The notes under the pieces were generated by a model. The model was given only the letters and a program-made list of their open reading frames with translations, had not been told where the DNA came from and ran no database searches. DNA of 57,251 nucleotides from Bacteroidota bacterium (GTDB lineage: Bacteria; Bacteroidota; Bacteroidia; Chitinophagales; UBA2359), in NCBI GenBank assembly GCA_020631155.1, contig JAHDHV010000003.1, forward strand, positions 1-57,251, written 5' to 3'. The translations under genes were made by a program, and so were the position numbers. Below, piece after piece: positions 7,100 to 16,408 of the stretch. Within the stretch, counting starts at the first letter, position 1. Each line of letters starts with the position of its first letter.

Positions 7100-8575
7100 T
7101 CAAAACTCTGTATCCGATGCTTTTACATTTGCCCTTACCACCAAATAATTGCCTTTATACGCTTTTACCAATATTTCTGTCCCTGCATCAATAAAATCGC
7201 CCGTTGTGATGGCTTCGTAACGCTCGTCGTCAATCTCAACTCGCCCCGCAATATTCAAATCAGTGACAGCTACACCCGTTTTGCCAACTAAAGAAGCTTC
7301 CTCCAAACTCTTGACAGTATAACCTTCATCAGCTTGTTGGGTATCTTCTAATACAAACTTTCTAAATGTTTCGGATTTGAGCAATCTCATCCCCAATAAA
7401 AAAGCTAAAATAATGGCACCTGCCATTGAAGCGATTACTTGTATAAATTTCATACTTACTTCGTCTGTTGTTGTAAAAGTAAAATCGAAAAAATCATTGC
7501 GGACAAGGCTAAGGGTCAAGCCGCCGACTAGTAGTATGATGCCACTGACACCTGCAATTCCAAAGCCGGGCAGGGCAAATATTTCTACCCCTATCAGTAT
7601 AACGCCCAGAATTGCTGCCAAAATTTCCCAATGTTGTGCTAGTCCTTCTAAATAATTTGGTGCGAAATAAAGTGTTCCAGCTAATACCGCAGCCAATAAA
7701 GGAAAACCTACCCCCGGCGTTTGCACTTCTGAATAGATACCCATAAACATTAGCATCAATAAAATGCCACTCACCATTGGATTCAATAAAAAGCGAATCA
7801 CACCCTCAAATATATGTGGCGAATAGGTCAATTGTTCGGCATTAGGAGCTAATTTTGCAATGACTTCATCTAAAGTATTGTAGCTGCCATCACAATAACC
7901 GTGTTTAATGGCCTCATCAGTGGTGAAAGTCAAGGTTTTGGTGGAGTCAATAACGCCTTTAATTTCGATGCGGTGGTCTACCATTGCCTCTGCAATTTTG
8001 GGGTCTCGCCCTTGTGCTTCGGCGGTAGAGCGCATGGTTGCTCGCATATAGGATTGGTATTTATCGGGCATTTGCTGTCCACTGCCGTTGACTACGGTTG
8101 CTGCGCCTATTTGCGCGCCTTTCACCATATAAATACTGTCGCAAGCTAAGGAGATCAAAGCTCCTGCGGAAGCGGCGTTATTGTCAATCAATACAACTAC
8201 AGTGGGCTTTGTTTTTAATAGTTTGGTGCGAATGGAATCTGCATCATTTACCGCACCGCCGTAGGTATTGAGCCGCATAAAAATATAATCAGCCTCTGCC
8301 TTTTCCGCTTCCTCTACAGATCGCTTGACTTTTCGCCACGCAGAAGGAAAAATCGGTTCTGCCAATTCAAAACGATATATTTTACTTCGTTTTGTTGGTT
8401 TTGCCACTGTATCTTTTGTCTCTTTATTTTTAGTCAAGCTATCTATGTTGTCTTTTTCAAGATATGTGCTATCTTTGCCCAAATTGCTGGGTGTATTAGC
8501 TGATGTTGATGGAATTGTATCAGCCCATAACAAGGAAGAAAAAAAACATAAGCATATAAATAAACAAAGTCTCAT
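7100..8575 (-). CDS. NfeD-family membrane protein with ClpP-like serine protease domain
   Basis: This 491-residue long-form NfeD protein has a signal peptide (about 1-18), a Ser/Thr/Lys-rich linker to about 65, then a ClpP-fold protease domain (about 66-230). The candidate nucleophile is Ser136 in NNAASAGALI, and Lys172 is a plausible general base. Four to five membrane helices follow (about 255-400), and then a C-terminal OB-fold NfeD domain (about 425-488; GKTGVAVTDLNIAGRVEI). Long NfeD proteins usually work with stomatin/SPFH partners in membrane quality control, with the protease outside the cytoplasm. No stomatin gene is next to it here. It ends 9 bp from the convergent small CxCxxC gene. 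Confidence 0.92.
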   Translation of the reverse strand: MRLCLFICLCFFSSLLWADTIPSTSANTPSNLGKDSTYLEKDNIDSLTKNKETKDTVAKPTKRSKIYRFELAEPIFPSAWRKVKRSVEEAEKAEADYIFMRLNTYGGAVNDADSIRTKLLKTKPTVVVLIDNNAASAGALISLACDSIYMVKGAQIGAATVVNGSGQQMPDKYQSYMRATMRSTAEAQGRDPKIAEAMVDHRIEIKGVIDSTKTLTFTTDEAIKHGYCDGSYNTLDEVIAKLAPNAEQLTYSPHIFEGVIRFLLNPMVSGILLMLMFMGIYSEVQTPGVGFPLLAAVLAGTLYFAPNYLEGLAQHWEILAAILGVILIGVEIFALPGFGIAGVSGIILLVGGLTLSLVRNDFFDFTFTTTDEVSMKFIQVIASMAGAIILAFLLGMRLLKSETFRKFVLEDTQQADEGYTVKSLEEASLVGKTGVAVTDLNIAGRVEIDDERYEAITTGDFIDAGTEILVKAYKGNYLVVRANVKASDTEF

Positions 8576-9195
8576 ATAAAAATAATTATTTTCAGTTATG
8601 GAATTTTAGATGTAAGATTTAAGATAAAAAAAATATCTTCTTGACAATAGTAAATTAAGGGATATGTTGATTAAGATTGCTTTTTGGATTTTTGGCTGTT
8701 AGCAATTCATGATATTTTTTTTTAAAAAAAAAATTTCTGTAGAACTGTCCTATGAAAGTAACAACTTAGTCAAATTTTTGGCTTAAAGATGTGAAACTTA
8801 TTTTTTAATTGTTATACTTGGAAGTGTTTGGCTCTTTAGATTTTTGGATATTTAAATTTTTGGCTTTTAGAAGTTAGATTTTAGAAATAAAATGCTATTC
8901 ACTGCTCTATGAGTCAAGAGGTAAAACTTCTAAAAATGAATCACTAATCTACGAACTGTTAAAGTAGCACAAACTGTTTGATTGAAAAGTACACTATTTG
9001 GAACATAAGTAGTTGGACAAAATTAAACAACATTTGGACTTACTGTAAACTCTTAATATTGAGTTAATTATCTCAAGTCTTATGTCTCCTATCTTATGTC
9101 TAGGTACTTGCCTTTTAATCTCCCATCTTTATATTTTTAAAATTAAAAAAACTCATCGTCAAAATAATAAAAAACATTTAAAACATTTTTTAGTT
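8576..9195. other. Intergenic region with several repeat remnants
   Basis: It holds decayed octamers (GGCTTTTTGG and GGATTTTTGG types at 8672-8700 and 8828-8870), heptamers (8606-8625 and 9071-9100), and a reverse-oriented copy of the two dispersed families at about 8949-9055 (see the copies at 15250-15305 and 11600-11660). No gene was seen. Confidence 0.65.
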
Positions 9196-10371
9196 ATGAG
9201 GAAAATCTTTTGTGTTGTTGTTTGTTTATTGTTGGGTGCGCTGTCCATACAAGCACAAACGACCAATCATATAGTAAAAAAGGGGGAAACTTTGTATCGC
9301 TTGTCGGTGCAGTACAAAGTGCCTGTTAATGAAATAAAAAAATACAATAAAAATATAGTTGGCGACAATATTAGTGTAGGAGATGTTATAAAAATTCCCT
9401 CTAAAACAACTAATTCGATAACATCCTTAATAGTTCCCCATAAGAAAGAAACCGCATTGGCTGTTCCTAAAAAAGAAGTTATCAAAAAGAAAGAATCAGA
9501 CTTAGTAACGGTTAAAAATCCTATTGTTGAAAAAATTGAAAAAACAAAAAAAGAAATTGTTACTAAGGAGAAAAAAAAGCCAGTAAAAGGAACGGTTGTT
9601 AAGTCAACAAAGCCGAAGCCTACGGCAAAACCTGTTAGCGTTAAAGGAGTTAATCCTATCAAACACAAAGTAAAAGTAGGAGAAACTTTATACAGTATTT
9701 CAAGAGCTTACGGTCAAATTGTTCCTGTAATTCGCAACTGGAACGGGATGCCTGATAATACGATCAACATAGATCAAGAGTTGATTGTTGGCTGGCGAAA
9801 AGAAGAAGTCAAAGCAGTAGAAAAAACAGAAGGGATTACTGTAAAACCTGTGGAATCAACCATTAAAAAGGAAACGGCTAGTGAAAAGGCTACCGCTAAA
9901 AAGGAAACTGCTGTTACTCCTACTGCTGTAGATAACGAAAAGGCTGTTGAGGTGAAGCCTAAACCCAAACCAGATTTACCTGTAGACTTACCCGAAGCTA
10001 TTCCCGAAGAATCTGCCGAAGAAGTGATGGATAAAAGAACGCCTATGACGGCTTTTCACAAAAAATTTAACACTTACATTAATTCTTCTAAATACAAATC
10101 TGTTAAGCAAAATGGTATTGCTACTTGGTTTGAAGATGGCGGAAAAGGCAGTAATATGTATGCTTTGCACAAAACAGCTCCGCTTCGCTCTATTTTGAAA
10201 GTTACGAATCCTATGAATCAAAAATCTGCCTATGTAATGGTGATTGAGCGATTGCCGGCAACCATTATGAATGATAATGTGCTTGTAAAATTAACTTCTA
10301 GCGCAGCTAAAAAGTTAAATATTTTGGATAAAAAATCTATTGTAGAAACGGTTTTTTATAAAAAGAAATAA
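9196..10371 (+). CDS. Secreted protein with two LysM domains and RlpA-like C-terminus
   Basis: The start is set at the ATG at 9196 because it gives a clean Sec signal peptide (MRKIFCVVVC...SIQAQ, residues 1-21); an upstream in-frame ATG at 9082 would add 38 residues without a signal. LysM1 is at about 25-68 and LysM2 at about 156-200. They are separated and followed by Lys/Pro/Glu/Val-rich linkers (to about 285). The last 100 residues (GIATWFEDGGKGSNMYALH onward) resemble the double-psi beta-barrel of RlpA/expansin proteins. In this family GIA(S/T)W(F/Y) is typical and a catalytic Asp is often present, but no lytic activity can be claimed here. A peptidoglycan-binding periplasmic or outer-membrane role is likely. 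Confidence 0.88.
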   Translation: MRKIFCVVVCLLLGALSIQAQTTNHIVKKGETLYRLSVQYKVPVNEIKKYNKNIVGDNISVGDVIKIPSKTTNSITSLIVPHKKETALAVPKKEVIKKKESDLVTVKNPIVEKIEKTKKEIVTKEKKKPVKGTVVKSTKPKPTAKPVSVKGVNPIKHKVKVGETLYSISRAYGQIVPVIRNWNGMPDNTINIDQELIVGWRKEEVKAVEKTEGITVKPVESTIKKETASEKATAKKETAVTPTAVDNEKAVEVKPKPKPDLPVDLPEAIPEESAEEVMDKRTPMTAFHKKFNTYINSSKYKSVKQNGIATWFEDGGKGSNMYALHKTAPLRSILKVTNPMNQKSAYVMVIERLPATIMNDNVLVKLTSSAAKKLNILDKKSIVETVFYKKK

Positions 10372-10402
10372 GAGACTTGAGACTTGAGACTTGAGATGTG
10401 AG
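10372..10402. repeat. Heptamer repeat GACTTGA directly after the LysM gene
   Basis: Three perfect copies of GACTTGA followed by decayed GATGTGA units begin right after the stop codon. It belongs to the same intergenic heptamer family as 1315-1388, 11574-11595, 17291-17330, 46648-46680 and 48070-48100. Confidence 0.85.
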
Positions 10403-10545
10403 ATGGATACTTCTCTCCTTACTAACATCTAATTTCTAACAGCTAATCACTAATTTCTCCTAACAAGTTGGGAAGTAAAAAAATACACACTTTACAATGT
10501 TTGTTTTTCTACTTCACCAACTTTTTATTTTTTCCTGCATCAACT

Positions 10546-10578
10546 TTTGTCTTTTTCTTCTAAAACTTTTTACTTTTG
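10546..10578 (+). promoter_or_regulatory. Promoter with TTTG and TACTTTTG boxes at the cysteine synthase start
   Basis: TTTG at 10546-10549 and a perfect TAnnTTTG box (TACTTTTG, 10571-10578) are 21 bp apart, matching the Bacteroidota -33/-7 pattern. The -7 box ends only 4 bp before the ATG at 10583, so the transcript would start at or very close to the start codon. The alternative is that the boxes are chance in AT-rich DNA. Confidence 0.5.
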
Positions 10579-10582
10579 CAAT

Positions 10583-11563
10583 ATGTATTACGAGAACATA
10601 TTACAAACGATAGGAAATACCCCTCTAGTTAAATTAAACAAGGTAACAGAGGGAGTCAAAGCAACTGTATTAGCAAAGGTAGAGTTTTTTAACCCTGGCA
10701 ACTCTATCAAAGACCGAATGGCCTTGAAAATGGTAGAAGATGCCGAAGCAGAAGGTTTGTTAAAACCGGGTGGCACCATTATCGAAGGGACTTCTGGCAA
10801 TACGGGCATGGGCTTGGCCTTAGCTGCTATTGTCAAAGGTTACAAATGTATTTTTACAACCACTGATAAGCAATCCAAAGAGAAAGTAGACATTCTCAAA
10901 GCAATGGGTGCGGAGGTGATTGTCTGCCCTACCAACGTAGAACCCGAAGACCCACGCTCTTACTATTCGGTAGCCAAACGATTGGGAGAAGAAACGCCTA
11001 ATTCTTTTTACGTCAATCAATACAATAATTTATCTAATATTAAAGCACATTACGAAACAACTGGTCCCGAAATTTGGAAGCAAACTGAAGGCAAAATTAC
11101 GCATTTTGTTGTTGGTGTTGGTACAGGCGGTACTATTTCTGGTACTGGCAGATATTTAAAGGAGCAAAACCCTGATATTCAGGTGATTGGTGTAGATACT
11201 TATGGCTCTGCTTTGAAAAAATATCATGAAACAGGCATTTTCGATCATGCAGAAATTTATCCTTACATTACCGAAGGCATCGGCGAGGACATCATCCCTG
11301 AGTGTATTGATTTTGATATTATTGACCGTTTTATAAAAGTTACGGATAAAGACGGTGCTTTGATGATGCGCGATTTGGCAAGCAAAGAGGGCTTGTTTAT
11401 TGGCAATTCTTGTGGTTCTGCTATTGCAGGTGTGCTGGCTTTGAAAGATGAGTTAACCGAAGATGATTTGGTAGTTGTTGTGTTTCACGATCATGGCAGC
11501 CGCTATGTGGGTAAATTCTATAATGACGACTGGATGCGAGAAAAGGGATTTTTGGATGAGTAA
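10583..11563 (+). CDS. PLP-dependent cysteine synthase / cystathionine beta-synthase family enzyme
   Basis: A fold-type II PLP enzyme of 326 residues counted from the ATG at 10583. A longer frame reaches back to a TTG at 10547 but would overlap the promoter boxes. The PLP lysine is Lys43 in NSIKDRMA, the substrate loop TSGNTG is at 70-75, and the phosphate-binding [10 protein letters not shown] is at about 178-187. The GNSCGSA segment near the C-terminus binds the pyridine nitrogen. It lacks C-terminal CBS domains. Proteins of this type in Bacteroidota are annotated either as O-acetylserine-dependent cysteine synthase or as a CBS-like catalytic core; the [18 protein letters not shown] segment is of the cystathionine beta-synthase type. 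The exact substrate is not decided by the sequence. Confidence 0.9.
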   Translation: MYYENILQTIGNTPLVKLNKVTEGVKATVLAKVEFFNPGNSIKDRMALKMVEDAEAEGLLKPGGTIIEGTSGNTGMGLALAAIVKGYKCIFTTTDKQSKEKVDILKAMGAEVIVCPTNVEPEDPRSYYSVAKRLGEETPNSFYVNQYNNLSNIKAHYETTGPEIWKQTEGKITHFVVGVGTGGTISGTGRYLKEQNPDIQVIGVDTYGSALKKYHETGIFDHAEIYPYITEGIGEDIIPECIDFDIIDRFIKVTDKDGALMMRDLASKEGLFIGNSCGSAIAGVLALKDELTEDDLVVVVFHDHGSRYVGKFYNDDWMREKGFLDE

Positions 11564-11599
11564 ATATTTAGACGTGAGACGTGAGACAGGAGATAATTA

Positions 11600-11660
11600 A
11601 CTCATTATTAGCAGTTTACGGCAAAGTCAAACACTGTTTAATTTTGCCTAACTACTTAAT
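11600..11660 (+). repeat. Dispersed repeat family B with promoter-like TAATTTTG
   Basis: It shares GTTTACGGCAAAGTCAAA, a short variable spacer, TGTTTAATTTTG and CTAACTACTTA with copies near 9003-9055 (reverse), 15340-15385, 17338-17381, 35641-35695 and 46681-46740. TAATTTTG fits the TAnnTTTG -7 consensus and lies about 80 bp upstream of the RNase H start codon. Confidence 0.55.
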
Positions 11661-11717
11661 TAGAAAAAAAAATCTACTAATCGCAAATCCACAAATCACG
11701 AATCTACGAATCAAAGA

Positions 11718-12356
11718 ATGGCAAAATCAAAGCAAAAATATTATGTTGTTTGGGAAGGACATGAACCTGGTATTTACGAAACTTGGGCAGAATGTCAAGC
11801 ACAAACAAAGGGCTATACAGCTGCCCGTTTCAAGGCTTTTAAAACTAAGCAAGAAGCTGAAGACGCTTATTATGGCAATAGTAGTGATTATATTGGCAAA
11901 AAAGCGAAAAAACCCAATCTAACTCTCGCGCAATTGGCTTTGATTGGCAAACCTAATTGGAAAAGTATTTCTGTAGACGCTGCCTGTAGCGGGAACCCTG
12001 GTATTTTGGAGTATCAGGGTGTGGATACAGCTACAGGCAATCGTTTGTTTCATGTTGGTCCTTTTCCGAATGGCACTGTTAATCTGGGGGAATTTTTAGC
12101 CCTTGTACATGGTTTGGCTTATTTAAAAAAAATGGGCAGTACTATTCCTATCTACTCCGATTCTCGTACCGCTATGGCATGGGTTCGTGATAAAAGAATC
12201 CGCACAACTTTGGAGCGCAACAAACGCAATGAGAAGCTATTTCAATTGGTTGATCGAGGGCTTGTTTGGATAAAAAACAATACTTGGACAAACCAAATTT
12301 TAAAATGGGAAACCGAAGCATGGGGAGAAATTCCAGCCGATTTTGGGCGAAAGTGA
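11718..12356 (+). CDS. Ribonuclease H with N-terminal viroplasmin-type domain
   Basis: The protein has 212 residues. Residues 1-50 form the caulimovirus viroplasmin/RNase H1 N-terminal domain (KQKYYVVWEGHEPGIYETW, then FKAFKTKQEAEDAY), which binds RNA-DNA hybrids. The catalytic RNase H domain follows at about 80-212. The four acidic residues are visible: Asp87 (SVDAACSGNPG), Glu125 (NLGEF), Asp148 (YSDSR) and Asp208 near the end (PADFG). The enzyme cuts the RNA strand of RNA-DNA hybrids. This two-domain form is common in Bacteroidota. It is monocistronic, with repeat DNA upstream and a secreted protease downstream. Confidence 0.93.
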   Translation: MAKSKQKYYVVWEGHEPGIYETWAECQAQTKGYTAARFKAFKTKQEAEDAYYGNSSDYIGKKAKKPNLTLAQLALIGKPNWKSISVDAACSGNPGILEYQGVDTATGNRLFHVGPFPNGTVNLGEFLALVHGLAYLKKMGSTIPIYSDSRTAMAWVRDKRIRTTLERNKRNEKLFQLVDRGLVWIKNNTWTNQILKWETEAWGEIPADFGRK

Positions 12357-12663
12357 AATTTTGTACCCCAACACAACTATTTTTCCAATAAACTAGTCTA
12401 TTTTAGCAGAAGTAAGTCATCTCACCACCATTTTTACACTGTAACACCAACCCAAAGCATCATCTTCTCTAAAGAGTTACAGTTTTACACCCATATAATC
12501 ATTCATTGTCAACTCCGTCCGGAAATTGACAAAACAGCTAATTACTGTTACTAGTATTTTAGTAACAACAATTAGTTTTTGTATTTTTACGTTTATTAAT
12601 TATGTAATATCATTGTTTTGTCAATAAAACACATTTATAAAATATCTTAACTATTTTATACTC
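12357..12663. other. Intergenic region with two inverted repeats before the M43 protease gene
   Basis: TGTCAA/TTGACA arms at 12507-12512 and 12526-12531 and GTTACTA/TAGTAAC arms at 12547-12553 and 12560-12566 lie roughly 100-155 bp upstream of the protease start. Either could be a transcription factor site or a leader hairpin. No gene or terminator was found. Confidence 0.4.
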
Positions 12664-14862
12664 ATGCGAAAATACCTATTTATTCTTCTAACTATAGTCT
12701 ATACATTTCCTGCTTTTGCCCAAGAATATCAAAATTATCATAAGTGTGCAACACATACTAATTTTCACAATTTAGTAGCTAAAGATCCCAGCGTATTGGA
12801 CAAGGTTCATGCTATTGATGAATATACAAAAAAATGGATTGCCCAAAATACCCAAGAGCATAAAGCTGCTGAGTTGGTCTCAATTCCTGTTGTGGTTCAT
12901 GTGATATATAATAATGACGAAAATGATGATAGCAACATTAGTGATGAGCAAATTTTCTCTCAAATTGAAGCACTTAATCGAGATTTTAGAAAACAAAATG
13001 CAGATACAACAAATCTACCTGCTGATTTTTTGGAAGTAGCGGCTGATATAGAAATAGAATTTTGTATAGCTAAACGCGCCCCTAATGGCTCTCCTACAAC
13101 GGGTATTACGCGTACTTTATCTGATAAAACAAGTTTTCAGGCTGATACAGATGATGTTAAATTTACCGATCAAGGTGGTGTTGATGCTTGGCCAACGACA
13201 CAGTATTTAAATATATGGGTATGTAATCAAATCTGTAACCCTGATGACTGTTTGACTTTAGGCTATTCTTACTTCCCCGGAACAACTACTCTTGAAAAAG
13301 AGGGTATTGTAGTGGTTAATTCCGCTTTTGGCATGGAAGGCACTGCCACTTCACCTTACAATATGGGGCGTACTACTGTGCATGAAGCGGGGCATTTTCT
13401 TAACTTAATTCACGTTTGGGGAGATAGAGGTGCCAATCCAAGTTGCAATACAGATGACCAAATTACAGATACGCCTCGCACTTCTGAACCCAATTTTAAC
13501 TGCCCTACTGGAAGTAATCAATGTACAACAGGGCAGATTGACCAGCCAGATATGATATGGAATTATATGGATTATACCAACGATGCATGTCAAGGTATTT
13601 TTACTTTTGGACAAAAAACAAGAATGAGAGCAGCCCTCAATACTGTGCGAAGAAAATCTTTGGTAGAAAATAATAATGCTTGTTCTGTTGGCAGTCACGA
13701 TGTTGCGCTTACAAAAGTTATTAGCCCTAACGCCGAAACAAGTAGTAATCTAAGCTGTAATACTTTCCAAGCTGTTATTGAGGTACTTAATTTTGGGCTA
13801 GACAGCCTTTATTTTTTCTATATTGATTATAGTTTAAATGATGGAGAAGTACAAACAACTACCTGGGCTGATAAGGCTTTAGGATTTGGAGAAACGACTA
13901 CATTCACTTTTCCTATTATTAATCCAATAGATAATGTAGGCGAGCAAAAACTGACCATTACGCTTAGACAACCTAATGGTTATCCAGATTTCTCAATAGA
14001 TGATAATGAAAAAATCACTAATTTTAGCGTAGAATCAATGACATTAAGCTTATCAGAAGGTTTTCAAGCAACTACTTTTCCACCAAACAATTGGGAGTTG
14101 ATAAATACTAATGGTGATGAAACATTTTCACATTATACTTCTGGCGGATATAATAGCTCCTTTAGCACTTATATAGACAACTTTAATAGCCCTACTGTTA
14201 ATGGCGAGAATGATGCGTTTGATGATTTAATATCTAATAATTTTTCAATGCTTAATACTACAGAAACAGATGCTATTCTAAATTTCTACACAGCTTACAG
14301 TTTAAAAAATGAAGGCGATGTTTCTGATACCCTAGTCATCATTGCTCATGATAATTGTTCGCAAGGGGAAACTGAATTAACCAGATTATTTGGCAACGAT
14401 TTAATTAGTGCTGCTCCTACTGCATCCGCCTTTACTCCTACTGCAAATGATTGGAAAAAACATACCCTTGATTTATCCGCCTTTATTGGTATGGAATCTG
14501 TAAAATTCACCTTCCGACAAATTAGAGGGGACGGCAACAATTTGTACTTAGACAATATTTATACAGGTGCTTTTAATATCACTAGTAATCAACTTCTATC
14601 TCCTATAGCAATGGCGTTAAATGTATACCCTAACCCAAGTCAAGGCCAAACAAATATGCATTTTACAAGTCCTCAAAGTACCAATCTCCGCTATAATATT
14701 GTAGATAAATTGGGACGTATAGTAATACACAAGGAAATTAGTGTTCAACAGGGCAATAATCGCTTTACCATCAATACCAGCCAACTGTCTACAGGTATTT
14801 ACTTTGTCCAATTGACAGATGGACAGCAAAAAGTAAGCAAAAAATTAACAATTGTTAGATGA
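12664..14862 (+). CDS. M43 (cytophagalysin-type) zinc metalloprotease, T9SS substrate
   Basis: The protein has 732 residues: a signal peptide (1-19, ending FAFAQ-like PAFAQ), a propeptide region with the SIPVVVHVIYN segment typical of this family (about 74-84), and a catalytic domain with HEAGH at 240-244 and His250 as third zinc ligand (HExxHxxxxxH followed by WGDRG). The Met-turn is at WNYMDY (about 299-304). Beta-sandwich domains follow at about 350-640. The C-terminus (about 655-732) is a T9SS type A sorting domain, with YPNPSQGQ at its start and GIYFVQL near its end. It is therefore exported by Sec and T9SS and probably attached to or released from the cell surface. Substrate specificity cannot be read from sequence. 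Confidence 0.95.
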   Translation: MRKYLFILLTIVYTFPAFAQEYQNYHKCATHTNFHNLVAKDPSVLDKVHAIDEYTKKWIAQNTQEHKAAELVSIPVVVHVIYNNDENDDSNISDEQIFSQIEALNRDFRKQNADTTNLPADFLEVAADIEIEFCIAKRAPNGSPTTGITRTLSDKTSFQADTDDVKFTDQGGVDAWPTTQYLNIWVCNQICNPDDCLTLGYSYFPGTTTLEKEGIVVVNSAFGMEGTATSPYNMGRTTVHEAGHFLNLIHVWGDRGANPSCNTDDQITDTPRTSEPNFNCPTGSNQCTTGQIDQPDMIWNYMDYTNDACQGIFTFGQKTRMRAALNTVRRKSLVENNNACSVGSHDVALTKVISPNAETSSNLSCNTFQAVIEVLNFGLDSLYFFYIDYSLNDGEVQTTTWADKALGFGETTTFTFPIINPIDNVGEQKLTITLRQPNGYPDFSIDDNEKITNFSVESMTLSLSEGFQATTFPPNNWELINTNGDETFSHYTSGGYNSSFSTYIDNFNSPTVNGENDAFDDLISNNFSMLNTTETDAILNFYTAYSLKNEGDVSDTLVIIAHDNCSQGETELTRLFGNDLISAAPTASAFTPTANDWKKHTLDLSAFIGMESVKFTFRQIRGDGNNLYLDNIYTGAFNITSNQLLSPIAMALNVYPNPSQGQTNMHFTSPQSTNLRYNIVDKLGRIVIHKEISVQQGNNRFTINTSQLSTGIYFVQLTDGQQKVSKKLTIVR

Positions 14863-15410
14863 GCTTGACAATGGTAAATTGGGGATATTTAGCCTTTTAG
14901 ATATTTAGATATTATTAAAAATATCTATAACAGCTAGATAAATAGGTGTTTTTTTTCAAAAATGGTTAAAGCTTTTGTTGCAGAACTCATCCAAAAAAAG
15001 AAATTACAAAGTCCAAAAACGAATCCTTGATCTACTATACTAAAAACAGCTTAGAATTGTTTTTTTTTATAGACGAAGCCTATGAGTTTGGTTCGGCGCG
15101 AGGTGGAACCTCGCCCCTGTAATATATACAGGTGTGAGACTTTGCCTCGCGCCGAACCAAATTCGTAGCCTCTGGCTACACTTATTAGTAATAAATACAA
15201 AAATTAACAACTTTTGCTTTTATCCTGTTTTTGGTATAATCATGAATACGCGAACTGTCAAAGTAGCCCAAACTGTTTGGTTGAAAAGTACAATATTTAA
15301 AACATAAACACCTACACATCACCAAATCAATTATACAATTCATTTACCTTCATTGCCTTACAAAAATCCAATGGTTGTTTAATTTTGTCTACCTCCTTAC
15401 CTCTCATATC
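14863..15410. other. Intergenic region holding a MITE and dispersed repeats
   Basis: Apart from the MITE at 15036-15238 it holds octamer remnants (14890-14925), a copy of dispersed family A (about 15250-15305, matching 8949-9010) and family B (about 15340-15385). No gene was seen. Confidence 0.65.
15036..15238 (-). mobile_element. MITE-like element with 14-bp terminal inverted repeats (full copy)
   Basis: The 203-bp element has ends TATACTAAAAACAG and CTGTTTTTGGTATA (13 of 14 bp inverted match). Its centre is a long palindrome: GGTTCGGCGCGAGG in one arm, CCTCGCGCCGAACC in the other, with an inner GAGGTGGAACCTC hairpin. It has no coding capacity. The TA-rich ends suggest a TA target of IS630/Tc1-mariner type, but no matching transposase is in the window. 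A same-family copy with a 71-bp internal deletion lies at 46227-46358 in the opposite orientation, and a decayed copy at 6717-6830. Confidence 0.8.
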
Positions 15411-16403
15411 TCAAAACCGCTTTAAATCATTTTTTTTGAAAGTCCACTCAGGTGTATAGAGTTCACTACCAAAATCAATGGAATACCAAGGACTGAATTG
15501 CTTATTGTTCGGATTTTTTAGCAAGTGAATGTCTTGTGCAGGCATATAACTTTGTGCTAATAGAAACAAACGTTTACCTGTTTTGGGATGCTCTGCCACA
15601 TCTACTACTAATACGGCATGTCCGGGGAAACCGCCTTGAATAAATACATCTCCTGATTGAATTTCGCTTACTGTAGCTACTTTTTTCAGTTCTCTACTAA
15701 GGGAATAAGTGCCTGCAAACTGGAATACTTTGCGAAGATATTCTTTAAAAGTTTTATAACTGGAACTAGGCTTTGCTCGCTTATTCCAACTCACCTTATT
15801 GCCTCGAATAACAGGGCGATAGCCTTTTTTCCACTCACTATATTTACAAGCATCTCCGCTAGTGAAATTAAAGCGTATACCGTCTTTTTGGGAAGTACAA
15901 TATAAATACTCTGCACGTAAACGCATCACTGCATCAGCGCATTGTTGCAAGTCGTTATTGCCCACATCTATATCAAATACCGCAGACTGAGCCTTTTGAT
16001 TTCCTTTTTTGGCACCATTATACAAATAAACAGATGGTTGTCCTGCCTTTAAGGGTAAATGTCGAAGCCATTCTGCAAAAGAAGTCTTCTTTACCCCTAC
16101 CCTTTTATAGCCTTTAGGAACAGCAATTCGATTGACCAACATATTTTTAGCCTTATAACCTTTTGGTAGCCATTCAAAGGTATATTTTTTGGGAACAATT
16201 GACTGTTGAGGCTCGGCAGTAGTTACTTTTGAAACCTCCTCTGCCTCTTTTTTGTTAGCGGATTGTATTTTTTGGGAAGAAGTTTCTACAACAGATGTAA
16301 CATTATTTGAAGCATCTAGTTGGCACTGATTAAATAGGATTATACAACTTAATGAAGTGAGGATGGAGACAACAACAAGATATTTTTTTATTATCATGAG
16401 CAA
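15411..16403 (-). CDS. DUF4846 family exported protein
   Basis: The protein has 330 residues with a hydrophobic N-terminal signal segment (about 5-24) and a low-complexity Ser/Glu/Lys linker to about 70. The DUF4846 core runs from about 75: FAEWLRHLPLK, VYLYNG, AVFDIDVG, DLQQCADAVMRLRAEYL, FNFTSGD, and a histidine-containing GGFPGHAVLVVD segment. The family is conserved in Bacteroidota and has no assigned function. The conserved Cys/His and the GHAVLVVD pattern recall papain-like or NlpC-type hydrolases, but that is only a suggestion. It is translated 5 bp after the upstream methyltransferase-like gene, so the two form an operon. Confidence 0.85.
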   Translation of the reverse strand: MLMIIKKYLVVVSILTSLSCIILFNQCQLDASNNVTSVVETSSQKIQSANKKEAEEVSKVTTAEPQQSIVPKKYTFEWLPKGYKAKNMLVNRIAVPKGYKRVGVKKTSFAEWLRHLPLKAGQPSVYLYNGAKKGNQKAQSAVFDIDVGNNDLQQCADAVMRLRAEYLYCTSQKDGIRFNFTSGDACKYSEWKKGYRPVIRGNKVSWNKRAKPSSSYKTFKEYLRKVFQFAGTYSLSRELKKVATVSEIQSGDVFIQGGFPGHAVLVVDVAEHPKTGKRLFLLAQSYMPAQDIHLLKNPNNKQFSPWYSIDFGSELYTPEWTFKKNDLKRF

Positions 16404-16408
16404 AAGTA

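Noticed and set aside
9082-9195. Upstream ATG for the LysM protein
   Set aside because: It would put 38 residues before a clear signal peptide; the ATG at 9196 gives a normal secreted protein.
15061-15190. Structured non-coding RNA or tRNA-like fold
   Set aside because: The palindrome is shared by three inserted copies with terminal inverted repeats, which is better explained as a mobile element.
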